Origin: Pseudomonadota bacterium
GTDB lineage: Bacteria > Pseudomonadota > Gammaproteobacteria > Burkholderiales > Burkholderiaceae_B
Length of the DNA: 64,000 nucleotides
Direction of reading: 5' to 3'
Assembly: GCA_023440825.1 (NCBI GenBank)
Contig: JAEXRL010000011.1
Span: 1 to 64,000 of the forward strand
The notes below the pieces were generated by a model. It made no database searches, had not been told where the DNA came from, and saw only the letters and a program-made list of their open reading frames with translations. Each line of letters starts with the position of its first letter. Positions within the stretch are counted from its first letter, which is position 1. Shown one piece after another: positions 17,640-26,199 of the stretch. The translations under genes were made by a program, and so were the position numbers.

Positions 17640-18746
17640 ATGTACATTCGTTTTGAAGACAGAGTCCAGCAATCAGCTCTGGAGCTGCAGCAGGCTGTAG
17701 GGCTGATTCAGGTTAGCCACGCGCACGAGCTTGACGCAGCGTTTGCCGCGATAGAGCGTGCGCACCAAGATGGCTACTGGATAGGTTTAGTGCTGAACTA
17801 TGAACTGATGCAGTTGTGGGAGCCGCGTATCCCTGCGCGCCCTAGCCATCAGCCTTTACTCAGTGCATTGGTATTTGAGCAAGCCCAGGCTGTACCCGTT
17901 TGGGATAGCCTAGCTCCGTTGTCGCTACAGGCGAAAACCAAAATTCAACGCGCTCTGTATGAACAACACATCAGCGAAATTCTGGCCGATATACAGGCTG
18001 GTAACTACTATCAAATCAACTATTCCATTCCTATCGAGCTCCAAAGTCCTATGAGGCCTAGAGAACTCTATGCCGCACTGGCCACCCGGCACCCCGTTGC
18101 ATACGGTTGTTATGTTGAACTCCAGCAACGTCGTATTCTGTCACTTTCACCCGAGCTTTTTTTGCACAAGGTGGGGGCGGATATTGCCATGCGTCCCATG
18201 AAAGGGACTATGCCACGCCACGCAGACCCTGTGCTCGACCAAGCGGCAGCTGAACAACTAGCACGTAGCGACAAGGACCGGGCAGAAAATGTAATGATCG
18301 TGGACTTACTACGGAATGACCTGGGCAGTATCGCTGAAGTAGGCAGCGTGCAAACGACTAGCCTCTTTGATATAGAGCGCTACGCGTCAGTATGGACCAT
18401 GACATCACACATACAGGCACGTGTACGCCAAGATGTGGACTTGCAACAATTGCTTCAGGCACTCTTTCCCTGTGGTTCTATCAGTGGTGCGCCCAAGCTT
18501 GCATCCATGCAAAAAATTCGAGAGCTAGAAAGGCACCAGCGCGGCATCTATTGCGGTGCTTTAGGCTACTGGTCCCCTAAGGACGAGCTAAAATTAAGCG
18601 TCGCCATACGTACTCTAGAACTCAATGAGCACGGTCAAGGCATGTTAGGAGTTGGTGGCGGCATCGTACACGACTCAGAGGCCGCAAAGGAATGGCAAGA
18701 GTGCTTCTGGAAAGCCAGGATATTAAATAGCCCTATTGCAACTTAG
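17640..18746 (+). CDS. pabB: aminodeoxychorismate synthase component I
   Basis: Chorismate-binding enzyme that, with a glutamine amidotransferase (PabA), makes 4-amino-4-deoxychorismate for folate synthesis. In the 368 residues the anthranilate synthase I/chorismate-binding core is complete: YQINYSIP, MRPMKGTMPR, DRAENVMIVDLLRNDLG, the SxWTMTSHI segment, FPCGSISGAPK and the C-terminal GVGGGIVHDSEAAKEW. The N-terminal region is short, as in stand-alone betaproteobacterial PabB. It begins two bases after the uvrA stop, so it may be read from the uvrA transcript. The pabC-like gene follows 73 bases later. Confidence 0.92.
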   Translation: MYIRFEDRVQQSALELQQAVGLIQVSHAHELDAAFAAIERAHQDGYWIGLVLNYELMQLWEPRIPARPSHQPLLSALVFEQAQAVPVWDSLAPLSLQAKTKIQRALYEQHISEILADIQAGNYYQINYSIPIELQSPMRPRELYAALATRHPVAYGCYVELQQRRILSLSPELFLHKVGADIAMRPMKGTMPRHADPVLDQAAAEQLARSDKDRAENVMIVDLLRNDLGSIAEVGSVQTTSLFDIERYASVWTMTSHIQARVRQDVDLQQLLQALFPCGSISGAPKLASMQKIRELERHQRGIYCGALGYWSPKDELKLSVAIRTLELNEHGQGMLGVGGGIVHDSEAAKEWQECFWKARILNSPIAT

Positions 18747-18819
18747 GAAGTGCTGGATTAAACAACTATGCTCCAAAACACCTACACTAAATATCCTTCA
18801 GTAATGCGCTGAGCAGACT

Positions 18820-19455
18820 ATGAACAAGCCCGCACTGATTGAAACATTACGTGTACATACCGATGGCAGCCTGCCCTTATTACCTTGGCACCTGCAGCGC
18901 TTAAAACGTAGTTGCGAGTTCTTGGGCTACCCGCTAAATGTGCCCGCTTGGCTAGATGTGCTGCACAAGCACCTTGCGCTACATCCCCAACAAGAACGAC
19001 GCGTGCGTATGCTACACCACGCTTCAGGTGAAAGCACAGTACAGTCCAGCCCTTTAAGCCAGTTAACTCTGCCTTTAGTCTTGCTGCTAGCGCCAGAACC
19101 CTTGCCCGCCGACTCTTATTTAAGCCACAAAACCACGCACCGCCCATGGTTTGCGCAGGCGCAGCACTATCTAGAAGCACACCCTCATTACTTCGACATA
19201 ATTTATTGTGATGCACAAGGCTGGGTACTGGAAGGCAGCCGCAGCACTATTTATATACAGGATACTCAAGGACGCTGGCTAACGCCGCCCGTGCGTACCG
19301 ACGCGATCTTACCGGGCGTACAACGTGCAGCGCTACTAGAGCAAGGGCAGGTTGTAGAACAGGCCTTTAACCTAGAACAATTGCATCAGGCAAGCAAGGT
19401 ACGAATTTCGAATGCACTACGCGGTTGGCAGGACGCCCGCTTGGCTCAAGATTAA
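18820..19455 (+). CDS. pabC: aminodeoxychorismate lyase-type class IV aminotransferase
   Basis: Pyridoxal-phosphate enzyme of fold type IV that would convert aminodeoxychorismate to 4-aminobenzoate and pyruvate. The 211-residue protein has the short N-terminal domain (ETLRVHTDGSLPLLPWHLQRLKRS), the PLP lysine in SHKTTHRPW, the glutamate in VLEGSRSTIYI and the cofactor-binding TDAILPGVQR segment. The family also covers D-amino acid and branched-chain transaminases; the neighbouring pabB makes the PabC role most likely. Its last 39 bases overlap the 3' end of the convergent tcdA gene. Confidence 0.88.
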   Translation: MNKPALIETLRVHTDGSLPLLPWHLQRLKRSCEFLGYPLNVPAWLDVLHKHLALHPQQERRVRMLHHASGESTVQSSPLSQLTLPLVLLLAPEPLPADSYLSHKTTHRPWFAQAQHYLEAHPHYFDIIYCDAQGWVLEGSRSTIYIQDTQGRWLTPPVRTDAILPGVQRAALLEQGQVVEQAFNLEQLHQASKVRISNALRGWQDARLAQD

Positions 19456-20226
19456 CTTCAAGGCGCGGTCTGCCGCCAACATGCCCATGGTGGCGGTAAT
19501 CGTCACCCCTGAGCCGTACCCTGCACAGGCCAGACCCTGTAAGGCTCCCTCTGTTTGTTGGCTCCAAGCTTCTGGCAAACGTGTTTCCTGCTCAAACCAC
19601 AGTGCGTGCACCCCCATGCGAGGCACCCGCTTAAGTGCTCGACCCTGAGCATCAGAAGCACGGGGGAAACCGTGCTGTTTACGCAGTTGCCCACGTATCC
19701 GATTTAATAAGGCATCATGACGCGCCTGAGACAAGTCGCCACTGCGTATACTTAAAGGGTCTGTTTTACCGCCTGCCCCCCCGCAAAGTACCAAGGGAAT
19801 ATGAGCACGTCGGGTATGTAGAATAATTGCTATTTTGGCCTGTACCTGATCTGTGCAATCGACAAAGACAGTAGGCTGCGCCTGCAATAATTGACTGATG
19901 TTGTCGGGGTCAACAAAGTCTTCGATGCAGTGTAGTTGGCAAGCTGGATTAATTTGCCGTGCTCTTGCCGCCATGGCCGTTGTTTTGGACTGCCCCAAGC
20001 TTGAACTCAAAGCATGTAACTGACGATTAATATTAGACTCTGCGATATGGTCCAAATCGATCAGGCTAATTTGCCCTACCGCATTACGCGCTAAGGCCTC
20101 GACACACCAGGTGCCTACGCCCCCTATGCCTGCCACCATGACATGGGCACGAGCAAGCGCCTGTGTTGCACCCACACCGTATAGCCTATCTACGCCACCA
20201 AAACGACGCTCTGCGTCAAATTCCAT
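19417..20226 (-). CDS. tcdA: tRNA threonylcarbamoyladenosine dehydratase
   Basis: E1/ThiF-like enzyme (TcdA/CsdL) that uses ATP to cyclise t6A37 of tRNAs to ct6A. The 269-residue protein starts MEFDAERRFGGVDRLYG, followed by the nucleotide-binding loop VAGIGGVGTW, the LIDLDHIAESNINRQLHAL strand, CTDQVQAKIA and the CGGAGGKTDP region. The start at ATG 20226 matches E. coli TcdA; an upstream TTG at 20244 is possible. Its stop lies inside the end of pabC on the other strand (39-base convergent overlap). tsaC, which acts upstream in the t6A pathway, is also in this window at 30763. Confidence 0.92.
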   Translation of the reverse strand: MEFDAERRFGGVDRLYGVGATQALARAHVMVAGIGGVGTWCVEALARNAVGQISLIDLDHIAESNINRQLHALSSSLGQSKTTAMAARARQINPACQLHCIEDFVDPDNISQLLQAQPTVFVDCTDQVQAKIAIILHTRRAHIPLVLCGGAGGKTDPLSIRSGDLSQARHDALLNRIRGQLRKQHGFPRASDAQGRALKRVPRMGVHALWFEQETRLPEAWSQQTEGALQGLACAGYGSGVTITATMGMLAADRALKLILSQAGVLPTA

Positions 20227-20363
20227 GCCTAAAAACCCGCACAAAAACGATTAAAACACCGTACTTTACCAGCCGCCAGTGTACGCTAAATTACCCTAAG
20301 TGCTGATGGTGCAAAAAAAACCTGCAAAATAGCAACAAAGGAATAAGCAAATTATTATTTATC

Positions 20364-20428
20364 CTTAGTTATCAAACAGAAAGCCAGATACAGTTATAAC
20401 TAAGTGATCTACAATTACAGAGTAGATC
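20364..20428. promoter_or_regulatory. AT-rich region with two perfect inverted repeats upstream of the ChaC-like gene
   Basis: The 232-base divergent gap 20227-20458 is clearly more AT-rich than its surroundings. It holds two adjacent palindromes: cttagttat (20364-20372) with ataactaag (20396-20404), and gatctac (20406-20412) with gtagatc (20422-20428). The second lies 31 bases before the GTG of the ChaC-like gene. They may be operators or leader structures; no known box is recognised. Confidence 0.4.
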
Positions 20429-20458
20429 TTAATTTTTAGCTATATATCCAAACCTGCA

Positions 20459-21130
20459 GTGAACCCTAATCTTGTTACGTCGACTCAAGCCCAAGCTCCC
20501 AGACCCACTCAGTTCCGGGTACTGTCAGATACTGAGCGTCAGGCATCCCTACATGCTTCACTCCAGGAAGTAAGCTGGACGCCTTGCCAAGATGTATGGG
20601 TGTACGGTTACGGCTCACTCATCTGGCGCCCTGACTTCGAGTTTAGCGAGCAACGCCAGGCTCTGTTGCGTGGCTACCACCGTGCCCTTTGCTTATGGTC
20701 ACGTATTAACCGTGGCACGCCTGAACAACCCGGTCTGGTGTTTGGCCTGGATGTTGGCGGCTCTTGCCGGGGCATGGCATTTCGCATACCTGCTGCCGAC
20801 GTACCGAGTGTGTTCGATGCCTTGTGGCAACGTGAAATGCCCAGTGGCGCGTATAACCCTCGTTGGTTACGCTGCGAAACATCAGAAGGTGATATACGTG
20901 CTCTGGTGTTTACCATGAATCGCAAAACTGATGCTTATGTACCACGAATGCCTGACGAACAATTGATGCAAGTCGTACATCGAGCACATGGCATCAATGG
21001 TCCATGCATAGAATACGTTTTAGAGACCGCTTCCGCCTTACAACGATCTAAAATGCTCGATAAGCGTCTGCAAAATGTAGTCAGCCTACTGCAAAGTTAT
21101 ACTGGGCAGATCGTACCCAACCAAGCCTAA
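20459..21130 (+). CDS. ChaC-like gamma-glutamylcyclotransferase
   Basis: Cytosolic enzyme of the ChaC family, which cleaves glutathione to 5-oxoproline and Cys-Gly. The 223 residues include the substrate-binding loop VYGYGSLIWRPDF near residue 48, LLRGYHRALCLWS, RGTPEQPGLVFGLDVGGSCRGMAF and the region around the catalytic glutamate (VFDALWQREM). The N-terminal 35 residues are a polar extension. The start is a GTG at 20459; no in-frame ATG lies upstream of the domain. It opens a run of plus-strand genes with pdxH only 12 bases downstream. Bacterial ChaC was first named from calcium/proton transport, but the enzyme role is better supported for the family. Confidence 0.9.
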   Translation: MNPNLVTSTQAQAPRPTQFRVLSDTERQASLHASLQEVSWTPCQDVWVYGYGSLIWRPDFEFSEQRQALLRGYHRALCLWSRINRGTPEQPGLVFGLDVGGSCRGMAFRIPAADVPSVFDALWQREMPSGAYNPRWLRCETSEGDIRALVFTMNRKTDAYVPRMPDEQLMQVVHRAHGINGPCIEYVLETASALQRSKMLDKRLQNVVSLLQSYTGQIVPNQA

Positions 21131-21142
21131 GAAGTGAGTCTT

Positions 21143-21775
21143 ATGTCCTTAGCCGATATACGTAACGAATACGAACGTTTTTCTCTGGATGAAAGCGAGT
21201 TGGCGGAGCACCCGCGCGAACAGTTCCATGAGTGGTTTAAGCAAGCCCTGGAGCTCAACGTAGACGAGCCCACCGCCATGACTCTGGCCACCGCTGATCA
21301 GCATGGTCGTCCCTCAGCTCGCATCGTATTGCTCAAAGGCTTTGACGAACAAGGGGTCACGTTCTACACCAATTACAACTCGCGTAAAGGGCTGGATCTG
21401 GATCACAACCCTTGGGCATGCCTATTGTTTTTCTGGCCCACCTTACAGCGTCAGATACGCATCGAAGGCCCTGTCAGTCGAATTAGCACCAACGATTCCG
21501 AGCATTACTACCATAGCCGTCCCTTAAGCTCACGCATCGGCGCCTGGGCTTCGCCCCAAAGCGAACCTATCAGTCGCCAGGAGCTTGAAGACCGTTACCA
21601 GCACTACGAAAAAACGCTAGGTGAACAGCCTCCCAGACCTGAACACTGGGGTGGGCTGCGGCTAGAGCCTCAAAAAATTGAGTTTTGGCAAGGCCGCTCT
21701 AATCGCCTGCATGACAGACTGGTATACGAGTTAAATCAGGAAGAACAATGGATAATAAGCCGTCTGGCTCCTTAA
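21143..21775 (+). CDS. pdxH: pyridoxamine 5'-phosphate oxidase
   Basis: FMN-dependent oxidase that forms pyridoxal 5'-phosphate from PNP or PMP. Family motifs are intact: AMTLATADQHGRPSARIVLLKG, FYTNYNSRKG, RQIRIEGPVSR, the SRPLSSRIGAWASPQSEPIS active-site stretch, and the C-terminal WGGLRLEP...EFWQGRSNRLHDR. I choose the ATG at 21143 (MSLADIRNEYERF), giving 210 residues; a GTG three codons upstream is also in frame. It lies in an apparent operon with the ChaC-like gene and the flavin reductase, which could share or supply flavin. Confidence 0.95.
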   Translation: MSLADIRNEYERFSLDESELAEHPREQFHEWFKQALELNVDEPTAMTLATADQHGRPSARIVLLKGFDEQGVTFYTNYNSRKGLDLDHNPWACLLFFWPTLQRQIRIEGPVSRISTNDSEHYYHSRPLSSRIGAWASPQSEPISRQELEDRYQHYEKTLGEQPPRPEHWGGLRLEPQKIEFWQGRSNRLHDRLVYELNQEEQWIISRLAP

Positions 21776-21787
21776 GCATTGTGTCGC

Positions 21788-22309
21788 ATGTCTGCTATTC
21801 ACTCTAATTTTGATACGACTTTTTTTCGAACTGCCCTAGGCCGTTTTGCTACTGGCGTAACCATCGTCACCGGTGAAACGGCGGACGGTCAGGCTTTGGG
21901 CTTAACGGTTAGCTCATTTAACTCGGTTTCGCTTAACCCGCCTCTGGTGCTTTGGTCCTTGTCCAAGAACTCAAGCAGCTTGCCGCATTTTTCAACTGGC
22001 CAAGGCTATGTCGTGCACATCTTAAGTGCGATGCAACTTTCCCTGGCGCGTCGTTTTGCCTACGGCCCTCAAGCAGAACGCTTTGCCGGACACACGACCA
22101 CACGTAGCCCAGGAGGCCTGTTGATGTTGGCGCCCGACGAGTGCAGTGCCTGGTTCGCCTGCCGCCACTATGCTCAGCACGAAGCCGGCGACCACGTGGT
22201 GTTTATCGGTCAGGTAGAGGATTGCCACAGAAACTCACATCCGCCCCTTATCTATCATGCGGGTGACTTCGATTTAACACCAAACAATCCCCCCCTCCCA
22301 ATCACATAA
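21788..22309 (+). CDS. flavin reductase-like FMN-binding protein
   Basis: A 173-residue member of the flavin reductase (FMN_red/HpaC-like) split-barrel family, which reduces FMN or FAD with NAD(P)H for a partner monooxygenase. Visible landmarks are FRTALGRFATGVTIVTGE at the start, LGLTVSSFNSVSLNPPLVLWSL (flavin-binding) and AGDHVVFIGQVED near the end. The start is the ATG at 21788, since the reading from 21779 uses a TTG. No monooxygenase partner lies next to it, so the physiological acceptor is unknown. It follows pdxH after 12 bases. Confidence 0.87.
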   Translation: MSAIHSNFDTTFFRTALGRFATGVTIVTGETADGQALGLTVSSFNSVSLNPPLVLWSLSKNSSSLPHFSTGQGYVVHILSAMQLSLARRFAYGPQAERFAGHTTTRSPGGLLMLAPDECSAWFACRHYAQHEAGDHVVFIGQVEDCHRNSHPPLIYHAGDFDLTPNNPPLPIT

Positions 22310-22355
22310 GGCTAAAATGGTGGCCAACTTTCATTTCAGGCACCCATAGATCACT

Positions 22356-23468
22356 ATGAGCAAAGATGTAGACTGCATCATTTTAGGCGCAGGTGTACTC
22401 GGTCTGGCTCTGGCTCGCGAACTGACTCTACACAATAAAAGCGTACTCCTGTTAGAACAAACGGGCGGTATAGGCAATGGCGTAAGCTCTCGCAATTCTG
22501 AAGTGATACATGCTGGCATTTACTATCCGCTGCACAGCCTGAAAGCAAGGCTGTGCGTAGAGGGAAAACAGGCTCTTTACGAGTACTGTACGCAACGTCA
22601 GGTGCCTGTCAGCGCCATAGGTAAATTAGTGGTAGCCAACGGCGCAGAGCAAGAAATCAAGCTGCAGCAATTACTCGATAATGCCATCGCCTGTGGCGTG
22701 CATGACTTGCAATGGCTTACTGCAGCTCAGGCTCAAGCCCTAGAGCCCGAGCTGCGTTGCAGCGCAGCCTTACTCTCGCCCTCTACTGGAATTATTGATA
22801 CCCACGCGTACATGCTCGCCCTACAAGGTGACGCTGAGCATGCCGGGGCCCAATGCGTCTTCCATACACGCTTCCGTACTGCCAAGGCCTTGCCCGAAGG
22901 CGGCTGGTCTGTGCAGGTCGATGGAGAGGACTCGTTTAGCGTCAGTTGTGACTATCTGATTAATGCTGGTGGCTTGGAGTCTGTACCGAACGCTCAGCGC
23001 ATACAAGGGCTACCATCGCACAGCATACCCACGGCTTATTTGTGTAAAGGAAGTTACTTTAGCCTGGCAGGAAAGTCTCCCTTTAAGCATTTGCTCTACC
23101 CTATGCCCACACAGGCCGGGCTGGGCGTACACCTGACTCTGGACTTAGGCGGTCAGGCTCGCTTTGGCCCTGATACGGAATGGCTGGAACAGGAAAACTA
23201 CGATGTGGATCCGGCCAGAGCGAGGGTGTTTTATGATGCCGTGCGCCAATACTGGCCCGCACTACCAGATCATGCGCTCAATCCTGCCTACAGCGGGATA
23301 CGCCCAAAAATTAGTGCTCCAGGAGCACCTGCCGCCGACTTTATGTTTTCCGGCCCACCACAACACGGCCTGGCAGGCCTGTTGAATCTGTATGGCATGG
23401 AGTCTCCTGCCTTAACAGCCAGCCTAGCGATTGCTCAATACGGCAGACGCTTACTACTGAACACGTAA
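22356..23468 (+). CDS. LhgO-type FAD-dependent oxidoreductase
   Basis: A 370-residue FAD-dependent oxidoreductase of the DAO superfamily. It starts with the dinucleotide-binding fold CIILGAGVLGLALAREL and an LLLEQ strand, then SSRNSEVIHAGIYYP, which is typical of L-2-hydroxyglutarate dehydrogenase/oxidase (LhgO). Later come the STGIIDTHAYM segment, INAGGLES and the C-terminal YSGIRPKI with NLYGMESPALTASLAI. L-2-hydroxyglutarate oxidation to 2-oxoglutarate is the best guess. The usual partner CsiD is not nearby, but a glutaryl-CoA dehydrogenase lies 5 kb downstream. Confidence 0.85.
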   Translation: MSKDVDCIILGAGVLGLALARELTLHNKSVLLLEQTGGIGNGVSSRNSEVIHAGIYYPLHSLKARLCVEGKQALYEYCTQRQVPVSAIGKLVVANGAEQEIKLQQLLDNAIACGVHDLQWLTAAQAQALEPELRCSAALLSPSTGIIDTHAYMLALQGDAEHAGAQCVFHTRFRTAKALPEGGWSVQVDGEDSFSVSCDYLINAGGLESVPNAQRIQGLPSHSIPTAYLCKGSYFSLAGKSPFKHLLYPMPTQAGLGVHLTLDLGGQARFGPDTEWLEQENYDVDPARARVFYDAVRQYWPALPDHALNPAYSGIRPKISAPGAPAADFMFSGPPQHGLAGLLNLYGMESPALTASLAIAQYGRRLLLNT

Positions 23469-23505
23469 ACTCTTTCTCTTTAGCCCGTTTCTTCTGTTTT
23501 TATTA

Positions 23506-24354
23506 ATGAATCATTACATACTGACCTTATCTTGTCCGGATCGTACCGGTATTGTCCACACTGTCACAGGCTGGTTGCTCCAACATCAAGGCAATATTAT
23601 TCAGGCTCAGCAGTTCGGCGACGAAGAAACGCAACGTTTTTTTCTGCGTATTGAGTTCGCTCTGCCAGAACATCAAACCGCCAAAGAACTGGAAGCCAAA
23701 TTTGCACATATTGCTACCGAGTTTTCCATGCAGGCGCACATTTACGACGCCTCGGTGAAAGCACGGCTGCTTATCCTGGTCAGCCGCCAAGGACATTGCC
23801 TGAACGACCTACTATTCCGAGCGCACAGCGGTCAGTTGCCCGTGGAAATCGCTGCTGTGGTCTCCAATCACACCGACCATGCCGGTTTATCGGCTTCATA
23901 TGGTATTCCCTTCCACCACCTGCCCGTCACCCCTGAAACCCGTGCAGAACAAGAGCAAAGCATACTTAAGCTGAGCCGTGACCTGAATATAGACTTGGTT
24001 GTGCTGGCGCGCTATATGCAAATTCTTTCCACGGATCTTTGCCGCGAACTTTCCGGCAACGCAATCAATATTCATCACAGCTTTTTACCTAGTTTCAAAG
24101 GTGCAAGACCTTATCACCAAGCACATGCCCGTGGCGTAAAAATTATTGGCGCAACCGCCCACTACGTGACGGAAGATTTGGACGAAGGCCCTATCATTGA
24201 GCAAGACATTGAGCGTGTGAACCACTCAATCAGCCCAGCCGCACTGACTCGTGTTGGCAGTGATGTAGAGTCTTTAGTACTTGCCCGTGCTGTCCGCGCA
24301 CACGTAGAGCGTCGTATTTTTCTGAACGGCCAGCGTACCGTAGTGTTTAACTAA
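23506..24354 (+). CDS. purU: formyltetrahydrofolate deformylase
   Basis: Hydrolyses 10-formyl-THF to formate and THF, balancing one-carbon units. The 282-residue protein has an N-terminal ACT domain (LTLSCPDRTGIVHTVTGWL) and a C-terminal formyltransferase domain. Visible there are DLVVLARYMQILS, the catalytic INIHHSFLPSFKGARPYHQA with the conserved His, and GATAHYVTEDLDEGPIIEQD with the catalytic Asp. Length and domain order match PurU and not GART (PurN), which lacks the ACT domain. It ends the plus-strand run, convergent with ggt. Confidence 0.95.
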   Translation: MNHYILTLSCPDRTGIVHTVTGWLLQHQGNIIQAQQFGDEETQRFFLRIEFALPEHQTAKELEAKFAHIATEFSMQAHIYDASVKARLLILVSRQGHCLNDLLFRAHSGQLPVEIAAVVSNHTDHAGLSASYGIPFHHLPVTPETRAEQEQSILKLSRDLNIDLVVLARYMQILSTDLCRELSGNAINIHHSFLPSFKGARPYHQAHARGVKIIGATAHYVTEDLDEGPIIEQDIERVNHSISPAALTRVGSDVESLVLARAVRAHVERRIFLNGQRTVVFN

Positions 24355-24453
24355 AATGTGCTATGGGGGACTGAAGGATGCCTAGTTGGCTACCCGCCCC
24401 CAGCTCTGAACCATGTAGCTATGCCGACTGCTTAGTAACAATCGTGATCGCTA

Positions 24454-26199
24454 TTAATTCCCTCTGGCGCTGCCTTCACGCCTAGGGTCAACCCCGCTTA
24501 ACATACCCTGCTTATCCCAGCCGATGACATGAGTTCCGCTGGGAAAGCCTTGTAAGCGTACAGCATGTCCCCGTTCACGTAAGCTCTCTGCGTGTCTGGC
24601 TATAGCACTCCCTGCCTCAAGCTCGGTTGGCCCGTTACGACTACCATAGTGATCCAAATTAACAGCTTCCTGTGGGGATAGGTCCCAGTACAACATTCCC
24701 GCTAAAGCCTGAGCCACATACAAAATAATCGCACTTCCCCCCGGTGAACCCAGCACAATCCGGGGCTGCTGCGTTTCAAACACCATCATGGGCGCCATAG
24801 AACTGCGCGGACGCTTTCCTGGCTCCAAGCGATTAACCACCATTTTCCCATCTGCCTGCCGGGTACTGAAGGAAAAATCAGTGAGCTGATTATTCAACAA
24901 AAAGCCTTGTACCCAGATTTTGCTCCCAAAGGCGGACTCAATCGAGCTCGTCATAGAAATGGTTTGCCCCTGATCATCCGCTACAACAAGGTGGGTGGTC
25001 GCCGCCTGCTCCAAGGCCGGCGCTAGGATAGGCGTAAACTCATGCACGAGCTCACCAGGCTGAGCCTGCCCCATGCTTTGCTCTGCTTGAATAAGTTGTG
25101 CCCGACTGGCTAAATAATCAGGGCTAAGCAAACCCTGAACGGGTACTGGGACAAAAGCGGGATCGGCCACCCAAGTATCTCGATCGGCATAGGCCAATCG
25201 GCTAGCCTCAGAAAAATAATGTATTGCCTGCCAGGAATCTGGGGCATAGTGAGCAATGGGTGTATGCTGCAATATGCCTAAAATTTGCATTACGGCCAGA
25301 CTGCCCGAACTTGGCGGGGGCATGCCACATAAATCCCACTGTTTTAAAGGCATGCAGATGGCCGGGCGCTTCAGCACTTTGTATTCTTTGAAATCTTGTT
25401 CACGCAAATAGCCCGGTATGGCTTGGGCTTGTACCGCCTGAACTATTTGACTTGCCAAGGCGCCACGATAAAAAGGCGCGCTGCCTTGCTGAGCCAACTG
25501 CCGTAATACCTGAGCAAACTCATGATTACGCAAACGATGGCCTACGGGCCATGGCTCTCGAGTTTGATCTAAAAAATAGGCGGCTGTTTGAGGCTGCGCC
25601 GCCAGCTCTTTTTTATTTTGCTGAAGTAATTCATGCAAGCGTGGGGATAGAGAGAACCCTTGCTCTGCCAAGCTAATAGCAGGCTGAAATAAATCAGCCC
25701 AAGGCAAATTCCCGTATTCAGTATGTAACTGCTCCAGAGCCATTAACAAGCCCGGCACACCAACTGAAAGGCCACTGTTCATGACCGTGCGAAAGTCCAA
25801 TTCCTGCCCCGCCTGACCAAAGTAATCAGGTGGGCTGGCCAAGGGCGCAGTTTCCCGGGCATCATACGTTTGCAGACCGGCTATCGGACTATAGGCCAGA
25901 ATAAAACCACCACCACCCAAGCCAGAGGACTGTGGCTCCACTAAGTTCAATACGAGCTGGGCTGCAATGGCAGCATCGGCAGCACTACCACCTTGCTGCA
26001 ATATGGTATAGGCCGCATCGGTCGCCAAAGGGTTTGCTGTCACCGCCATAGTATGTTGGCTACGCAAGACTGACGGCACTTGCCGCGCACTCTCCCCTTC
26101 AGGATTCAAAGGCTGGTGAGCCAGTAAACTGCTGGAAAATAGTACCAAGCATGCAATCTTGCACGCCGCCAAGGTCATACCACTACACCGACTAAACAT
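24454..26199 (-). CDS. ggt: gamma-glutamyltransferase (glutathione hydrolase) proenzyme
   Basis: Periplasmic N-terminal nucleophile hydrolase that removes or transfers the gamma-glutamyl group of glutathione. The 581-residue precursor has an N-terminal signal peptide (hydrophobic around CKIACLVLFSSSLLA). The self-processing threonine is in the conserved AATTHLVVADDQGQ region near residue 399, splitting it into large and small subunits. Substrate-binding motifs include YDARETAP, GKRPRSSMAPMM and the GSPGGSAII loop. The start overlaps the last eight bases of the upstream lysR-type gene on the same strand, which suggests cotranscription with that regulator. Together with the ChaC-like gene it gives the cell two separate routes to degrade glutathione. 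Confidence 0.93.
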   Translation of the reverse strand: MFSRCSGMTLAACKIACLVLFSSSLLAHQPLNPEGESARQVPSVLRSQHTMAVTANPLATDAAYTILQQGGSAADAAIAAQLVLNLVEPQSSGLGGGGFILAYSPIAGLQTYDARETAPLASPPDYFGQAGQELDFRTVMNSGLSVGVPGLLMALEQLHTEYGNLPWADLFQPAISLAEQGFSLSPRLHELLQQNKKELAAQPQTAAYFLDQTREPWPVGHRLRNHEFAQVLRQLAQQGSAPFYRGALASQIVQAVQAQAIPGYLREQDFKEYKVLKRPAICMPLKQWDLCGMPPPSSGSLAVMQILGILQHTPIAHYAPDSWQAIHYFSEASRLAYADRDTWVADPAFVPVPVQGLLSPDYLASRAQLIQAEQSMGQAQPGELVHEFTPILAPALEQAATTHLVVADDQGQTISMTSSIESAFGSKIWVQGFLLNNQLTDFSFSTRQADGKMVVNRLEPGKRPRSSMAPMMVFETQQPRIVLGSPGGSAIILYVAQALAGMLYWDLSPQEAVNLDHYGSRNGPTELEAGSAIARHAESLRERGHAVRLQGFPSGTHVIGWDKQGMLSGVDPRREGSARGN

